Source: an uncultured Eubacterium sp.
GTDB taxonomy: Bacteria; Bacillota; Clostridia; Peptostreptococcales; Anaerovoracaceae
Assembly (NCBI GenBank): GCA_937966095.1
Contig: CALCKF010000016.1
Span: 1-11,351, forward strand
DNA length: 11,351 nt
Direction: 5' to 3'
The notes below the pieces were generated by a model. The model had not been told where the DNA came from. It was given only the letters and a program-made list of their open reading frames with translations, and did no database searches. The translations under genes and the position numbers were made by a program. Of the stretch, positions 1 to 8,600 are shown in pieces; position 1 is the first letter of the stretch, and the number at the start of each line of letters is the position of its first letter.

Positions 1-389
1 CAGAGCAGCTGGGCACTTCCAATGCCACGAGTCTGGCGGAAAGGGTAAATGCAGCTAACAGATGGGGAGCTGATTATTTCATAAGTCTTCATTGTAATGC
101 CAGTATCAATACAGAAGCCAGCGGCAGTGAGGTATATGTATACAATCGGTCAACTCCTGCATATCCGCTGGGAGAATACATACTGGCGGGTTTAAATGCT
201 GCAACGGGACTTCCGAATCGTGGCATGTTCATAAATCCGGAGCTGTATGTGCTGAGAAAGACGACGATGCCGGCATTGCTGGTGGAAATGGGATATCTTA
301 CAAACACGACTGATGCAGAGCTTTTATCACAGTATCCGCAGTTGTTTGCTCTTGGTATTTATGAGGGTATGGCAGCATATTTCAGTTGA
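1..389 (+). CDS. N-acetylmuramoyl-L-alanine amidase (Amidase_3), 3' part only
   Basis: This is the C-terminal 128 residues of an open frame that enters from the left edge, with the first whole codon at base 3, so the true start is outside the window. Enzymes of this family are zinc hydrolases that cut the amide bond between MurNAc and L-Ala in peptidoglycan, outside the membrane. Two family hallmarks are visible. SLHCNAS (about residues 28-34 of the fragment) carries a zinc-binding His. LLVEMGYLTN (92-101) carries the catalytic Glu at 95 and the typical 'E-x-G-[FY]-[LI]-[ST]-N' ending. Between them, SGSEVYVYN matches the usual strand after the His. The frame ends right after the domain (GMAAYFS, stop), so the amidase domain is C-terminal; any cell-wall-binding repeats would lie upstream. 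It converges on the 815-residue surface protein gene and shares a terminator hairpin with it. The family is secure; the specific gene name and role (division, sporulation or lysis) are not. Confidence 0.92.
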   Translation, partial: EQLGTSNATSLAERVNAANRWGADYFISLHCNASINTEASGSEVYVYNRSTPAYPLGEYILAGLNAATGLPNRGMFINPELYVLRKTTMPALLVEMGYLTNTTDAELLSQYPQLFALGIYEGMAAYFS

Positions 390-398
390 ATATATAAA

Positions 399-436
399 AA
401 GACCGCCGGTTCAGTATCAATATAACCGGCGGTCTT
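399..436. terminator. Intrinsic terminator between convergent genes
   Basis: A perfect 13-bp inverted repeat, AAGACCGCCGGTT (399-411) and AACCGGCGGTCTT (424-436), encloses a 12-nt loop. Read on the minus strand the hairpin is followed by TTTTTATATA, a proper U-tract, so it should end the 815-residue gene (stop at 470). On the plus strand it lies 10 bp after the amidase stop, but the downstream T-run is poor, so it may act there only weakly. Confidence 0.88.
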
Positions 437-469
437 ACTATATATGGATATGTTGTTTTGAAAAAATTA

Positions 470-2917
470 TCAGCTGGATTTTCTTCTGGAAGACAGTAGC
501 ATGAGTATTACTGCTATTGACATGGCCATGAGAATAATCCACATCGTTAAGCTGATATCATTGCCGGTAGCGGGGGCACTCTCATTTTGATCTTCTGTAG
601 GGGATACTTCGCCTTGCAGCGTGCCGTCACCGGATATGTCCTGATTTGAAAAGAGAGTACCGTTGATTATTAAAGTTCCTTTATTGATCAGCTTGATACC
701 ATCAGGTACAGTGAGAGAACTGCCCTCAGGGATGGTAAGTGTATCCTTCTCATTTATGGTAAGGTCGTGGGAAAGCGTTACATCGCCTTTAACTGTTCCT
801 GTCTTTTTATATGTTTCAATAAGGATACCGCTATCATGATTTAATTCATTGATATAAAAATTTCCGCATATCAGGACTGCATTGTCATATATGTTTAATG
901 TATCGGCAAAAATCGTGCCACCTTCTTTACCTGCGTACGGAGCAATCATCACATCACCACCGACACTGATGGAATTATCGACTTTTATCTGTGTATACAG
1001 GCTGTTTTCCAGAGTCAGGGTGCCGCTTCCGCAGATATTAAGGCTGCCGGCTTCTACATATATACCTGCATACAGATTATCTGCGTCTTCCTTTTCCAGC
1101 ATAGAGTTGTCGCCTATAATCCGGATATTAAGGTTTCCTGTCGCTTTTATCAGATAATTGCTGTCTGTAACGATATGTACATTGTCCAGGGTAAGGGTAC
1201 AGGTGTCCGGGTCAAAGCTGACTCCATCCACTTTTTCACCGGACAGAATATCTACATTTCCCACCTTAAGTTCATAAAGTCCTTCGCTTTCCTGAAGTGC
1301 TACTTCTCCTGACTGTATGCATACTTTCTGATCAGTAAGTTTAATACGGTTGCTGCCGATATTTACAAAATAATCCTGGTTTGCGTAAAATGCTGATGAG
1401 CCTGCTGACAGGCAGAGTTCTTTAATGCTGCTGTCTACTGACAGATCGTATGTTGAGAAAATCCCATTGATATTTGCCTCTGCATTGAGCGTTCCGCTTC
1501 CGGTAAACTGACATTCGGCATTATAAGCATATATGGCATAGTCCATATCCTCGCCTTTTATGGTATTATCGCCTTCCAGATTCACAGTCAGTATGCCGTT
1601 GTATGCATTGTCATTGTAATAATAAATACCGCTGTTATGATATTCTTCGCCGGATGATTCCGTTATTTTTACATCTTTCAAATTAAGGGTGCCTGTCCTA
1701 TAGTCATATGACACGCCTTCAACATTTTCGCCATCTGTTATATTAATGCCGTTCACAATGATATATTTAGGTATCCAATATACTTCCCCCTGTTCTATTA
1801 CTATTGAAGAAGCGTTTAAGAGTTCAGAAAAAGAGAATTCAGGAAAATCTTCTCCACATAGGGTCAGAGAATTTGCTACCAGCACTCTTGCATCATCATT
1901 TTTGATTCTGATAAAAGATCCATCATCACTTATATTGATGTTATCTTGGGAATAAATGCCTACATACTGTGTTTTTACAGTAAGGGATCCGCTTCCTTTT
2001 ATCTCTATATCACCTTTTGAAAAAATACCGTATTTGATGTCATTTCCGGATATCGTGCTGGATCCTTCAAGCACGATAGTAAGATCTTCTGCTGAAAATA
2101 TGGCTGCTTTATACATTTCCTCACAGCTGTCTATGTTGGCATTTTTCAGTGTGAGGGTATTAGACTCCTCATCATATTCAGCACCTTCCACACTTCCATT
2201 TGAAACATCGACACCTCCGACCATCACTTCGGCCTGGGATACGGGTTCTATTTTTCCTTTATTGATCACCATTCCCAGTGAGGAGGAGACGTCAGCTGAT
2301 AGAATATTATCACCCACGGTTATGGTGCAGCCTTCACCCTCACAGCAGAGAACACTCTCTAGGGCAATAAGCTTTATCTTTTCCATGCTGTCTGCAATAT
2401 TGATATTTCCTGTTTCTGAATTTATACAATTGAGTTCGCTTTCGATTGTCATCGTACCTGTACCGCGTATGCTGATATCTTCTTTTGCCTGTATTCCGCA
2501 GGAACCGAAGATATCAAGTGATCCGGAGCCTGTTATGTTGAGTTCCCCGCTTATAAGGAACGTATACCATAACATCTTGGAGCGAATGCCACTGTTTTCC
2601 CCTTCCAGATGGACATTAAGATCGCCGTCGGCATATATTCCAGAAACTATCGCATAAAAGCTGTAATCATCGTCATTGTTATTTTTGAAATCTGAATTTG
2701 TCTGATCGATAGTTATATTATTAAGAGTCAATGTATTCGTTTCCGGGTCGTAGCTGGCCCCTTCAACGGCATTTTCACTGCCTTCTTCCATTATATTAAC
2801 ATTGTTTACCCAAAGCTGGGTCGGCTTACCGTTCCCGTCATCGGCAAAGGCTGCTGCCGGAAGCAGTGTCAGTATCATGAAAATACTGAGAAGGATAGTT
2901 AAAAAAAGTTTTTTCAT
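470..2917 (-). CDS. Secreted surface protein with four tandem beta-rich (carbohydrate-binding-type) repeats and a wall-anchor-like tail
   Basis: 815 residues. Residues 1-25 are a signal peptide (MKKLF, hydrophobic core, cleavage after AFA). Four diverged repeats follow at about 35-230, 231-385, 386-548 and 549-710. Each opens with a strand of the form V-x-N/G-V-[DN]-I, then (V)-[ED]-G-[AV]-[SE]-[YF]-[DE]-x-x-[ST]-x-T-L-[TN]-L-[KDN]-[ND]. Each then continues with short strands such as L-x-V-x-L-E-G-x-[NS] and GSGxLx, typical of right-handed beta-solenoids or the clostridial 'carbohydrate-binding domain-containing' surface proteins. Residues about 712-757 are a further strand-rich segment (LTIPEGSSLTVPDG). 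After a Thr/Pro/Glu-rich linker come APATGN (781-786), a hydrophobic helix (about 789-809) and RRKSS. This is the layout of a sortase substrate, although the signal is not a canonical LPxTG. The start is fixed by GGAGGAG (2923-2929) five bases before ATG. The ligand is unknown; carbohydrate binding is inferred from repeat style only. Confidence 0.85.
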   Translation of the reverse strand: MKKLFLTILLSIFMILTLLPAAAFADDGNGKPTQLWVNNVNIMEEGSENAVEGASYDPETNTLTLNNITIDQTNSDFKNNNDDDYSFYAIVSGIYADGDLNVHLEGENSGIRSKMLWYTFLISGELNITGSGSLDIFGSCGIQAKEDISIRGTGTMTIESELNCINSETGNINIADSMEKIKLIALESVLCCEGEGCTITVGDNILSADVSSSLGMVINKGKIEPVSQAEVMVGGVDVSNGSVEGAEYDEESNTLTLKNANIDSCEEMYKAAIFSAEDLTIVLEGSSTISGNDIKYGIFSKGDIEIKGSGSLTVKTQYVGIYSQDNINISDDGSFIRIKNDDARVLVANSLTLCGEDFPEFSFSELLNASSIVIEQGEVYWIPKYIIVNGINITDGENVEGVSYDYRTGTLNLKDVKITESSGEEYHNSGIYYYNDNAYNGILTVNLEGDNTIKGEDMDYAIYAYNAECQFTGSGTLNAEANINGIFSTYDLSVDSSIKELCLSAGSSAFYANQDYFVNIGSNRIKLTDQKVCIQSGEVALQESEGLYELKVGNVDILSGEKVDGVSFDPDTCTLTLDNVHIVTDSNYLIKATGNLNIRIIGDNSMLEKEDADNLYAGIYVEAGSLNICGSGTLTLENSLYTQIKVDNSISVGGDVMIAPYAGKEGGTIFADTLNIYDNAVLICGNFYINELNHDSGILIETYKKTGTVKGDVTLSHDLTINEKDTLTIPEGSSLTVPDGIKLINKGTLIINGTLFSNQDISGDGTLQGEVSPTEDQNESAPATGNDISLTMWIILMAMSIAVILMLLSSRRKSS

Positions 2918-2922
2918 TTGTT

Positions 2923-2929
2923 CTCCTCC
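2923..2929 (-). promoter_or_regulatory. Ribosome binding site of the 815-residue gene
   Basis: GGAGGAG on the minus strand, five bases upstream of the ATG at 2917. It supports the start that begins the signal peptide. Confidence 0.85.
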
Positions 2930-2967
2930 ATAATATGAATATATACAACATAAATAATATCCTATTT

Positions 2968-3022
2968 ATTCTAACACAGAAAATTACTGCTGCCATCGCC
3001 CGTATGAAGGCCGGGATGGGTA
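2968..3022 (-). promoter_or_regulatory. Candidate activated promoter with shared box, 815-residue gene
   Basis: On the minus strand an extended -10, TGT-TAGAAT (hexamer 2968-2973), lies 17 bp from a weak -35, ATGGCA (2991-2996). Overlapping and upstream of that -35 is the box TACCCAT (3016-3022), 12 bp, ACGGGCGATGG (2993-3003). The same box at the same distance from the same kind of -10 occurs before the 1355-residue gene. The expected 5' leader is roughly 40-45 nt. The elements are read directly; that an activator or alternative sigma factor binds the box is inference. Confidence 0.6.
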
Positions 3023-3145
3023 TTTTTGCGCAGGCGTAAAACTTGAATATATATTATCAGGCAAAATTCAGAACAGTAATAAAAATATACCAGAGCAAAA
3101 CAAAAAAATGCGGAAAAGTATGGCTTTTAAAGAAAATAATCATTT

Positions 3146-3381
3146 TTGCATACGCTAAAATAAGCGGAGTATGATTTGTTATAAGGTGATGAAACAATGG
3201 CGGCAAGTACGAACATAAATTATGATTTGTATTCGGCAATAAGAATATTAGAAAACAGGCATATTTTAATGACCAAGTCACATACATGAAAAAGATCTGT
3301 TCGGCATTTGGCGGAGAAGCTCCGGCTATTGTGCCAAACAGGATGGGTGTAAAAAACACCATTGATGTCCAGATCTCATAA
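3146..3381 (+). other. Doubtful mini-ORF pair with promoter-like and RBS-like sequences (possible decayed gene)
   Basis: On the plus strand TTGCAT (3146-3151), 18 bp, TATGAT (3170-3175) resembles a promoter. AAGGTGAT (3183-3190) is then well placed before ATG at 3197. The first frame gives 30 residues (starts MAASTNINYD, ends TKSHT) and stops at TGA 3287-3289. A second ATG at 3286 overlaps this stop (ATGA) and opens 31 residues (starts MKKICSAFGG, ends TIDVQIS), stopping at 3381. I recognise neither peptide. The pair could be two coupled small proteins, one short gene broken by a one-base shift, or chance. The second frame runs into the terminator of the neighbouring minus-strand gene, which favours a remnant or chance. 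Confidence 0.25.
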
Positions 3382-3402
3382 TTCAGACTTCAATGGTGTT
3401 TT
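3351..3402 (-). terminator. Intrinsic terminator of the 656-residue gene
   Basis: AAAACACCATTGA (3353-3365) and TCAATGGTGTTTT (3390-3402) form a perfect 13-bp stem with a 24-nt loop, starting 8 bases after the stop codon of the 656-residue gene. On the minus strand the stem runs into TTTTTT (complement of 3351-3356). Transcription from the plus side would meet the same hairpin with a shorter T-run (GTGTTTTC). Confidence 0.85.
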
Positions 3403-3409
3403 CAGTAAA

Positions 3410-5380
3410 TTATTTACCGCAATTCTTTCTGAAGCTGTAAAGTGCTGTTACAGCTAGACCACAGGCGGAGATGAACATCAGTGTGATCAAAAGAGCGATA
3501 TTGCTGCTATCACCGGTCGAAGGCAAGCCGGCTGATATCACAGGTCTGAATGTGGTATCGACTGCGCCACATACGGTACATTTGCCGTTTTCATATTTAT
3601 GACCGGTGGAAGATATAACGGTTCTTTCTAGTGTGATTTCATTCTTGCCATCTGCATCTGCAAAGACTTTGCCGCAGCCTTTGCAGATCCAGTGTTCAAT
3701 ATTGCCCGCTGCAGCGCAGGTGGGCTCTTTTTTCTCAATATGGATCAAATAGCTGTGATTTTTTCCATCTGTTTTGCCGTAGGACTGTCCGCAAAGCCGG
3801 CATTCAGCACGCTCCGTGCAGGTCGCGGTACCGCCGGTATGCTCGTGTGGAATAGTTGCCATTTCCGTCTTGACCTCATCTGAAACAACAGGAGTCTGCC
3901 CTGCAATGAAGTCGGGGACCGTAACAGGTTTAATATTGCCCGTCTGATCGCTTCCCGGTACGATACCTGTAATGATCACCTTTCCGTCAGAGTCGATGAT
4001 ATATACGATCTTGCAGACATCTTCCGGCTGCGTCGATTCAAGTCCTTCCGGAACAACGATGCACTCTACGCTTTCGTCAAATGCTGTTTCAGGAATGCTT
4101 TCAACAGGCCTGCCGCTGATTTCAAGCGGGAGTTCAACACATGGTTGATTTCCCTGAACGATCTGTGTGATCGTGCACAGATCGGAGTCATTGTACGGAT
4201 CACTTTCATAGATGATTTTGTTTGCCGAACTGTCAACAACTATTTTTTCCATTTCATAGTTATCCTTGGCGTTTATCATCACAGTGGTTACCGGCTTATT
4301 TTCAACAGTGGTTGGAACAACATATTCCTGCTCTGGCATAAAATGGCTCAGCAGAACATTTGTAATAGTGATATTTCCGGCATCATCCTCGCTGTATGAT
4401 ACCACGGCACACTCTATCATCATGTCATACACAGAGGCTGTCATGCCTTTTAAGAAGAGCGTGCTTACGTCTCTGGGTACGCGCAGAAAGCGAAGACTAT
4501 CTCCCGCGCTGCCGGACGTGCCAGGAGTAAAATATGCCACCTTATCCCCATTTTCCCTTTTAATTACCACCTTGGAAATTTCCTCCGGGATGGTCGCTTT
4601 GATGCCTTCATCTACGATGATTATGTTTTCAGCCGTTAGACCTGTATGGGAAAAGGCATCCGCGGCATACTGCTTTACCACAAGATCTCCAAAACTTTTA
4701 TTAAGCTCAATAGATTGCCGATATTCGGGGTTGGTAATGTATTTGGTAACCGTGATCTGCCCGTCCGCTTCAGTGTGATAATACCATGCCGTTTCATTCT
4801 CAGCCGGGACAACATTGAATTTATCCTCACATACCAAGTTCACTCCGCAAGACCACGTTCCGTCAAATATATATCCGTCAAAAACAATTTGCGTCTTGGA
4901 ACCATAGTGCACATCCCGTACGAAGAAACTGCTTGAATCTGTATTCATATCATACTGATAAACCATGTAGGCGGTTTGTTCGGGGATTCCGGATGCTTCA
5001 ATATCCCCCTGAGCCCCCTCGGGAATCAAAATCAGATCAAGATTGTCACATCCTTTGAAGGCATCGACACCTATGCTTGTGGCATCCGCATTGAGTTTTA
5101 TGGTACCTTCCAGGTTAACACAGCCCTCAAAGGCGGAGTCGCCTATATTTAGGACAGGTGTATCCAGCCGCTGAAATGATATGCTTTTGACAGCTTCCTT
5201 GGCGATACCGGGATCATCCCGCCACTGGGTGGAGCCTGCATCAGTTTTGATATGAAGCTCGCCGGTTTCTGTGTTAAATTCATATCCATCAGTGTTTATA
5301 ACCTGAGCATAAGCGGATACCGGCATAAGGCCTGTAATAAGGCAGACTGACAATAATATGGCAAAGATCATTCTTCTCAT
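3410..5380 (-). CDS. BspA-like (LRR_5-type) secreted surface protein with CxxC-rich region and LPSTGD sorting signal
   Basis: 656 residues from the ATG at 5380. That start is chosen because GGAGGA (5391-5396) lies just upstream and the protein then begins with a clean signal peptide (MRRMIFAILL, cleavage near AYA, residue 25). The frame stays open to an ATG at 5536, but that adds 52 residues with no RBS and buries the signal peptide. Residues about 62-122 carry two BspA-type leucine-rich repeats (GDSAFEGC, VDAFKGC, ending LIPEGA). Degenerate modules follow at about 203-259, 332-386, 399-448 and 463-505, with pattern G-x-[IV]-x-[IV]-T, then P-x-x-[IV]-x-x-x-PV, and in places AF and an IVVPEG-like strand. 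Residues 513-604 are Cys/His-rich: C521, C527, C530, C554, C566, C569, C601 and C604 in CxxC-type pairs. LPSTGD (619-624), a hydrophobic helix and FRKNCGK make a textbook sortase signal. BspA-like proteins are often adhesins; the target here is unknown. Confidence 0.88.
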   Translation of the reverse strand: MRRMIFAILLSVCLITGLMPVSAYAQVINTDGYEFNTETGELHIKTDAGSTQWRDDPGIAKEAVKSISFQRLDTPVLNIGDSAFEGCVNLEGTIKLNADATSIGVDAFKGCDNLDLILIPEGAQGDIEASGIPEQTAYMVYQYDMNTDSSSFFVRDVHYGSKTQIVFDGYIFDGTWSCGVNLVCEDKFNVVPAENETAWYYHTEADGQITVTKYITNPEYRQSIELNKSFGDLVVKQYAADAFSHTGLTAENIIIVDEGIKATIPEEISKVVIKRENGDKVAYFTPGTSGSAGDSLRFLRVPRDVSTLFLKGMTASVYDMMIECAVVSYSEDDAGNITITNVLLSHFMPEQEYVVPTTVENKPVTTVMINAKDNYEMEKIVVDSSANKIIYESDPYNDSDLCTITQIVQGNQPCVELPLEISGRPVESIPETAFDESVECIVVPEGLESTQPEDVCKIVYIIDSDGKVIITGIVPGSDQTGNIKPVTVPDFIAGQTPVVSDEVKTEMATIPHEHTGGTATCTERAECRLCGQSYGKTDGKNHSYLIHIEKKEPTCAAAGNIEHWICKGCGKVFADADGKNEITLERTVISSTGHKYENGKCTVCGAVDTTFRPVISAGLPSTGDSSNIALLITLMFISACGLAVTALYSFRKNCGK

Positions 5381-5390
5381 GGTTGTAAGC

Positions 5391-5396
5391 TCCTCC
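5391..5396 (-). promoter_or_regulatory. Ribosome binding site that decides the start of the 656-residue gene
   Basis: GGAGGA on the minus strand, 10 bases before the ATG at 5380. The more distant in-frame ATG at 5536 has no comparable site, which is why the shorter protein is annotated. Confidence 0.8.
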
Positions 5397-5443
5397 GATT
5401 CACTGAAATATAAGAAATGATTATGTGTCTGTGCCGACATACA

Positions 5444-5472
5444 ATTATACAAAAAAACAGAAGGTTTGTATA
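5444..5472 (-). promoter_or_regulatory. Candidate sigma-A promoter of the 656-residue gene
   Basis: TATACA (5467-5472), 17 bp, then a perfect TATAAT (5444-5449) on the minus strand, giving a leader of about 55 nt. The spacer ends in a T-run. Unlike the promoters of the two flanking surface genes it lacks the TACCCAT / ACGGGCGATG box. The position inside the longer open frame also argues against translation starting at 5536. Confidence 0.6.
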
Positions 5473-5609
5473 TACTTTTACTTTTTTTCAGTTCCTCCTT
5501 TAATAAAAATCCTGCTATAAATTTTATTGTTTTCAATACCGGTGTACAGAGTAATAGAATATATCAAAATTACTAAGACCAGATGTCTATTTCATCTGAT
5601 AAAATCAAA

Positions 5610-5645
5610 AAGAAACGGTCCTGCTTTAAAGAGGGACCGTCTCTT
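5610..5645 (-). terminator. Intrinsic terminator of the 1355-residue gene
   Basis: ACGGTCC (5615-5621) pairs with GGACCGT (5634-5640). The stem extends past one mismatch by AAGA/TCTT, and the loop is 12 nt. On the minus strand it follows the stop at 5662 by 16 bases and leads into TTTCTTTTTGATTTT. It separates this gene from the 656-residue gene downstream. Confidence 0.82.
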
Positions 5646-5661
5646 CTTGATTATCAGGATT

Positions 5662-8600
5662 TCAGTTTTTCTGCTTCTTTTTTCTGTACGCCGCTGCGCT
5701 CAGTATGCCGCCGGACACGCACAGCAGTGCAATCCATGACAGGATATTGCTGTTATCACCGGTGCCCGGCGCTGCTGCATTATCCTTCGCGAAGATTTCA
5801 AATCCGCAGCTTGCCTCGCCGTCCGTGTACTGAACCGTCAGGGTGTGTTTGCCGACAGACAGCGTCTCCAGGTAATCCGGCTTCAGGGTGATCACCGTGC
5901 TGCCGGAAGCAGCCGTGTAATTGTCTTCACCCACTGCCTCGCCGTCCACCTCGATACCGGTGAATTTGGAGTAGGCACCGTTGGCTGTGAATTCAACGTC
6001 CTTTTGCGATCCTTTCATCCACTGACTTCCGTCTCCCATGACGATTTTGTAGTCGACGAGATCTTCCAGCAGTTTCTCCAGTTTCTCTTTCGCATCATCG
6101 CTGACAAGGCTTTTCTCATGGTCTGTCAGCGCGTCATACTGTTCCTTTGCATCGCTTATGATCTGCTCTGTATCCGTATCATCCGGCTGGACGGTATCAG
6201 GAAGATCGCTGATAGCTTCTTCTGCTTTTTCCGAATGTTCGATACTGTCGAGAGCATCATTGATCTGTTCCAGCTTTTCCTCAAGGCCGGACCTCTCCTC
6301 ATCAGTCAGATTGCTTTCATGATCATCCAGCGCCTTCTCAAGGTCCTCTTTGGCGGCCTGAAGATCTTCCCTGTCTTCAGGCTGCACCGTATCGGAGGTG
6401 ATTTCTTCCACTTTCTGGATGTTTTCTGTATGTGTATCTTCTTCTACAGATTTCAGCTTCTCAAGTAATTCTTCACATTTTTCTGTGATCTGATCCAGCG
6501 CTGCATTCTCACTTTCTGTAGCACTATCTCTATCCGCACCTGCTGCTTCTTTTACTGCCTCGATATCAGTCTTGTCATCTGAAGTCACATTGTCAGAGCT
6601 GATATCGTCCAGCTGCTCGGCAAGACTTGATACAGGCTTCATGATAACGGTGTATTCTGTTGAATTTCCTGCCTTATCGGAGGCGATGACGGTATAGGCC
6701 GCATCAGTATCTCCCGTGAGGGTAAATGCTGCAGCGGTCGTTTCCGTACCGTTCACCGTGACGGAAGACAGATTTTCATCAGACACAGTGACGCTCTGGG
6801 TCGCATAATAGGTGTTTCCGTCTCTAACACCGCTTATGACAGGTGATGTAAGGTCGAAGGTAGCGCCGTCTGAGCCAAAGCAGACCGTATTGCCGGCATT
6901 GTCGGTGATCTTAACGTAATAGATGAACTTTTCATTATCTTCTGCGGTAACGCTGAATTTACCGTTTGTTTCAACCCAGTCGGCGACAGCGATGACCTCT
7001 GTCTCTGTAAGCGCCTTATCGCTTCTGTAATACTGGATTTCAGCAACACCGCTCAGATCGTCCGTGCCAGTGATCTCTACATCGATATCTTTGTTGAAGA
7101 ACAGTCCGAAGGTGATATTCCTGATGAACTCCTTTACAGAATTACTCTCAAACTTTATGTCACCGTCCGGCGCTGTCCTGTCGATCTTTAATGTGACAGG
7201 ATAGGTTGCGATACTCTTCACACCGGAATTGGAGACTGCTCTGAATATATAGTCTGTGCCATCGGTTTCATCTGAAACCACAAGGGAAGCGGATCCGTTT
7301 GTGGCAGTCATATCCGTCCAGCTTGCACCATTATCGGTGGAATACTGGTACCTGTCAATACCGCTTAAGGCTTCCGAACCGGAAACGCTCAAGGTCACAC
7401 CGCCCTCTGTCAGCCACTCTCCTGAATTGTATCCGTTGGTATCAACTTCAGGACAGCTTGGGGCAGAAGCATCCAGTATTATTCCATCTGAACTTATATA
7501 TACTGCATTACCGGCATGGTCGGTGATCCTTGCGTAGACAACATATTCGTTATTGGGATCGATGTTGAATGCGCCGCTGTATTCTGTAAACTCTTTGCTT
7601 TCAAGATCCGCTTCTGTCAGGGCGGTTTCTCCCGTATGGAGATAATATTCTATTTTTGCCGCTTTTTCCTCAGTATAGCCTTCATGGCCATAGCTGTCGT
7701 CAGAAGCGGTGATCTCCACCTTCTGTGTATCATTGAAAAACAGACCGAAGGTGATTTGATTCAGAAACCTGGTCCATCTGTTTTCGGAAACGCTGATCTC
7801 TCCGGCAGGATCAACAGTATCGACCGGGATAGTGCCGTATTGGTTTTTACATATATCACAGACTTTCTTTACAAAGTAGCTTGCCTCGCCGCCGGAACAT
7901 GCTGCCTCGTCGACATGGGTGCCACAGCCGTTTTCGCAGATATGGTAATGCTTGTCATCCTTCTGAGTCCATTCCGATGCAGGTGCATGGTTGCTGCTAT
8001 CGATCTCTCCATAGGGATGCCGGCAGATTTCGCATACCGCCTTTTGAACGCAGGTTGCCTCGCCGCCTTTATGCAGGCAATTATATCCGCATGCAGTGCA
8101 ATTACCATTTTTCCATGTATGAGGTGTTTCAGCATCTACAACCGCACCGCAGCATTGGTGAACCAGGGTATGGGTGGTCTCGGTCTGCTGCCATACCGTT
8201 TTTTCCGACTCGTGATTGTCGGGATCTTTTTCTCCGCCAGGTTCCTCAGCTCCACATATATAACAGCGCTTAGCGGAGTTGCATGTTGCCGGATATATGT
8301 CGTTATTGTAAGTACACGCTCCGTAATCGATACTTACATTGCACCATTCACATTTCTTCTCATGGAATCCGGGAGACGGATTTGTATACTCATCAAACAA
8401 GTGATTGCTAATTGACGCAAGCAAATCGCCGCAAACAGTACAGTAAAGCGCAGTGGAACAGTCATGGTCGTCTACATAAGAGTGAGGCTCAAATACTGCC
8501 TCTATTTTGGCTGTATCGCTGTTGATCGTAATCTTTGTGTTGCGGTCTTCGGGATTTTCTATAACACAGTCGCCGCTTACGACCTTCCATTTCACAAAAT

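Noticed and set aside
3160..3171. AGCGGAGTAT shared (in opposite orientation) between this gap and 9888-9897 upstream of the 1355-residue gene
   Set aside because: The flanks do not align and orientation relative to the genes differs, so a chance ten-base match is likelier than a second shared element.
3057..3362. 101-residue minus-strand open frame in the gap between two surface genes
   Set aside because: No RBS, no recognisable domain, low-complexity hydrophobic composition, and it overlaps the terminator of the 656-residue gene.
5494..5500. AAGGAGG on the minus strand upstream of the 656-residue gene promoter
   Set aside because: No ATG, GTG or TTG lies at a usable distance, so I treat it as a chance or orphan Shine-Dalgarno-like sequence.
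5381..5536. N-terminal 52-residue extension of the 656-residue protein from the ATG at 5536
   Set aside because: There is no RBS before that ATG, the extension overlaps the best promoter (5444-5472), and the signal peptide and GGAGGA site mark the start at 5380.
7516..8415. 299-residue plus-strand open frame opposite the 1355-residue gene
   Set aside because: It is an antisense shadow of the Cys-rich and Ig-like region, with no RBS or recognisable protein family.
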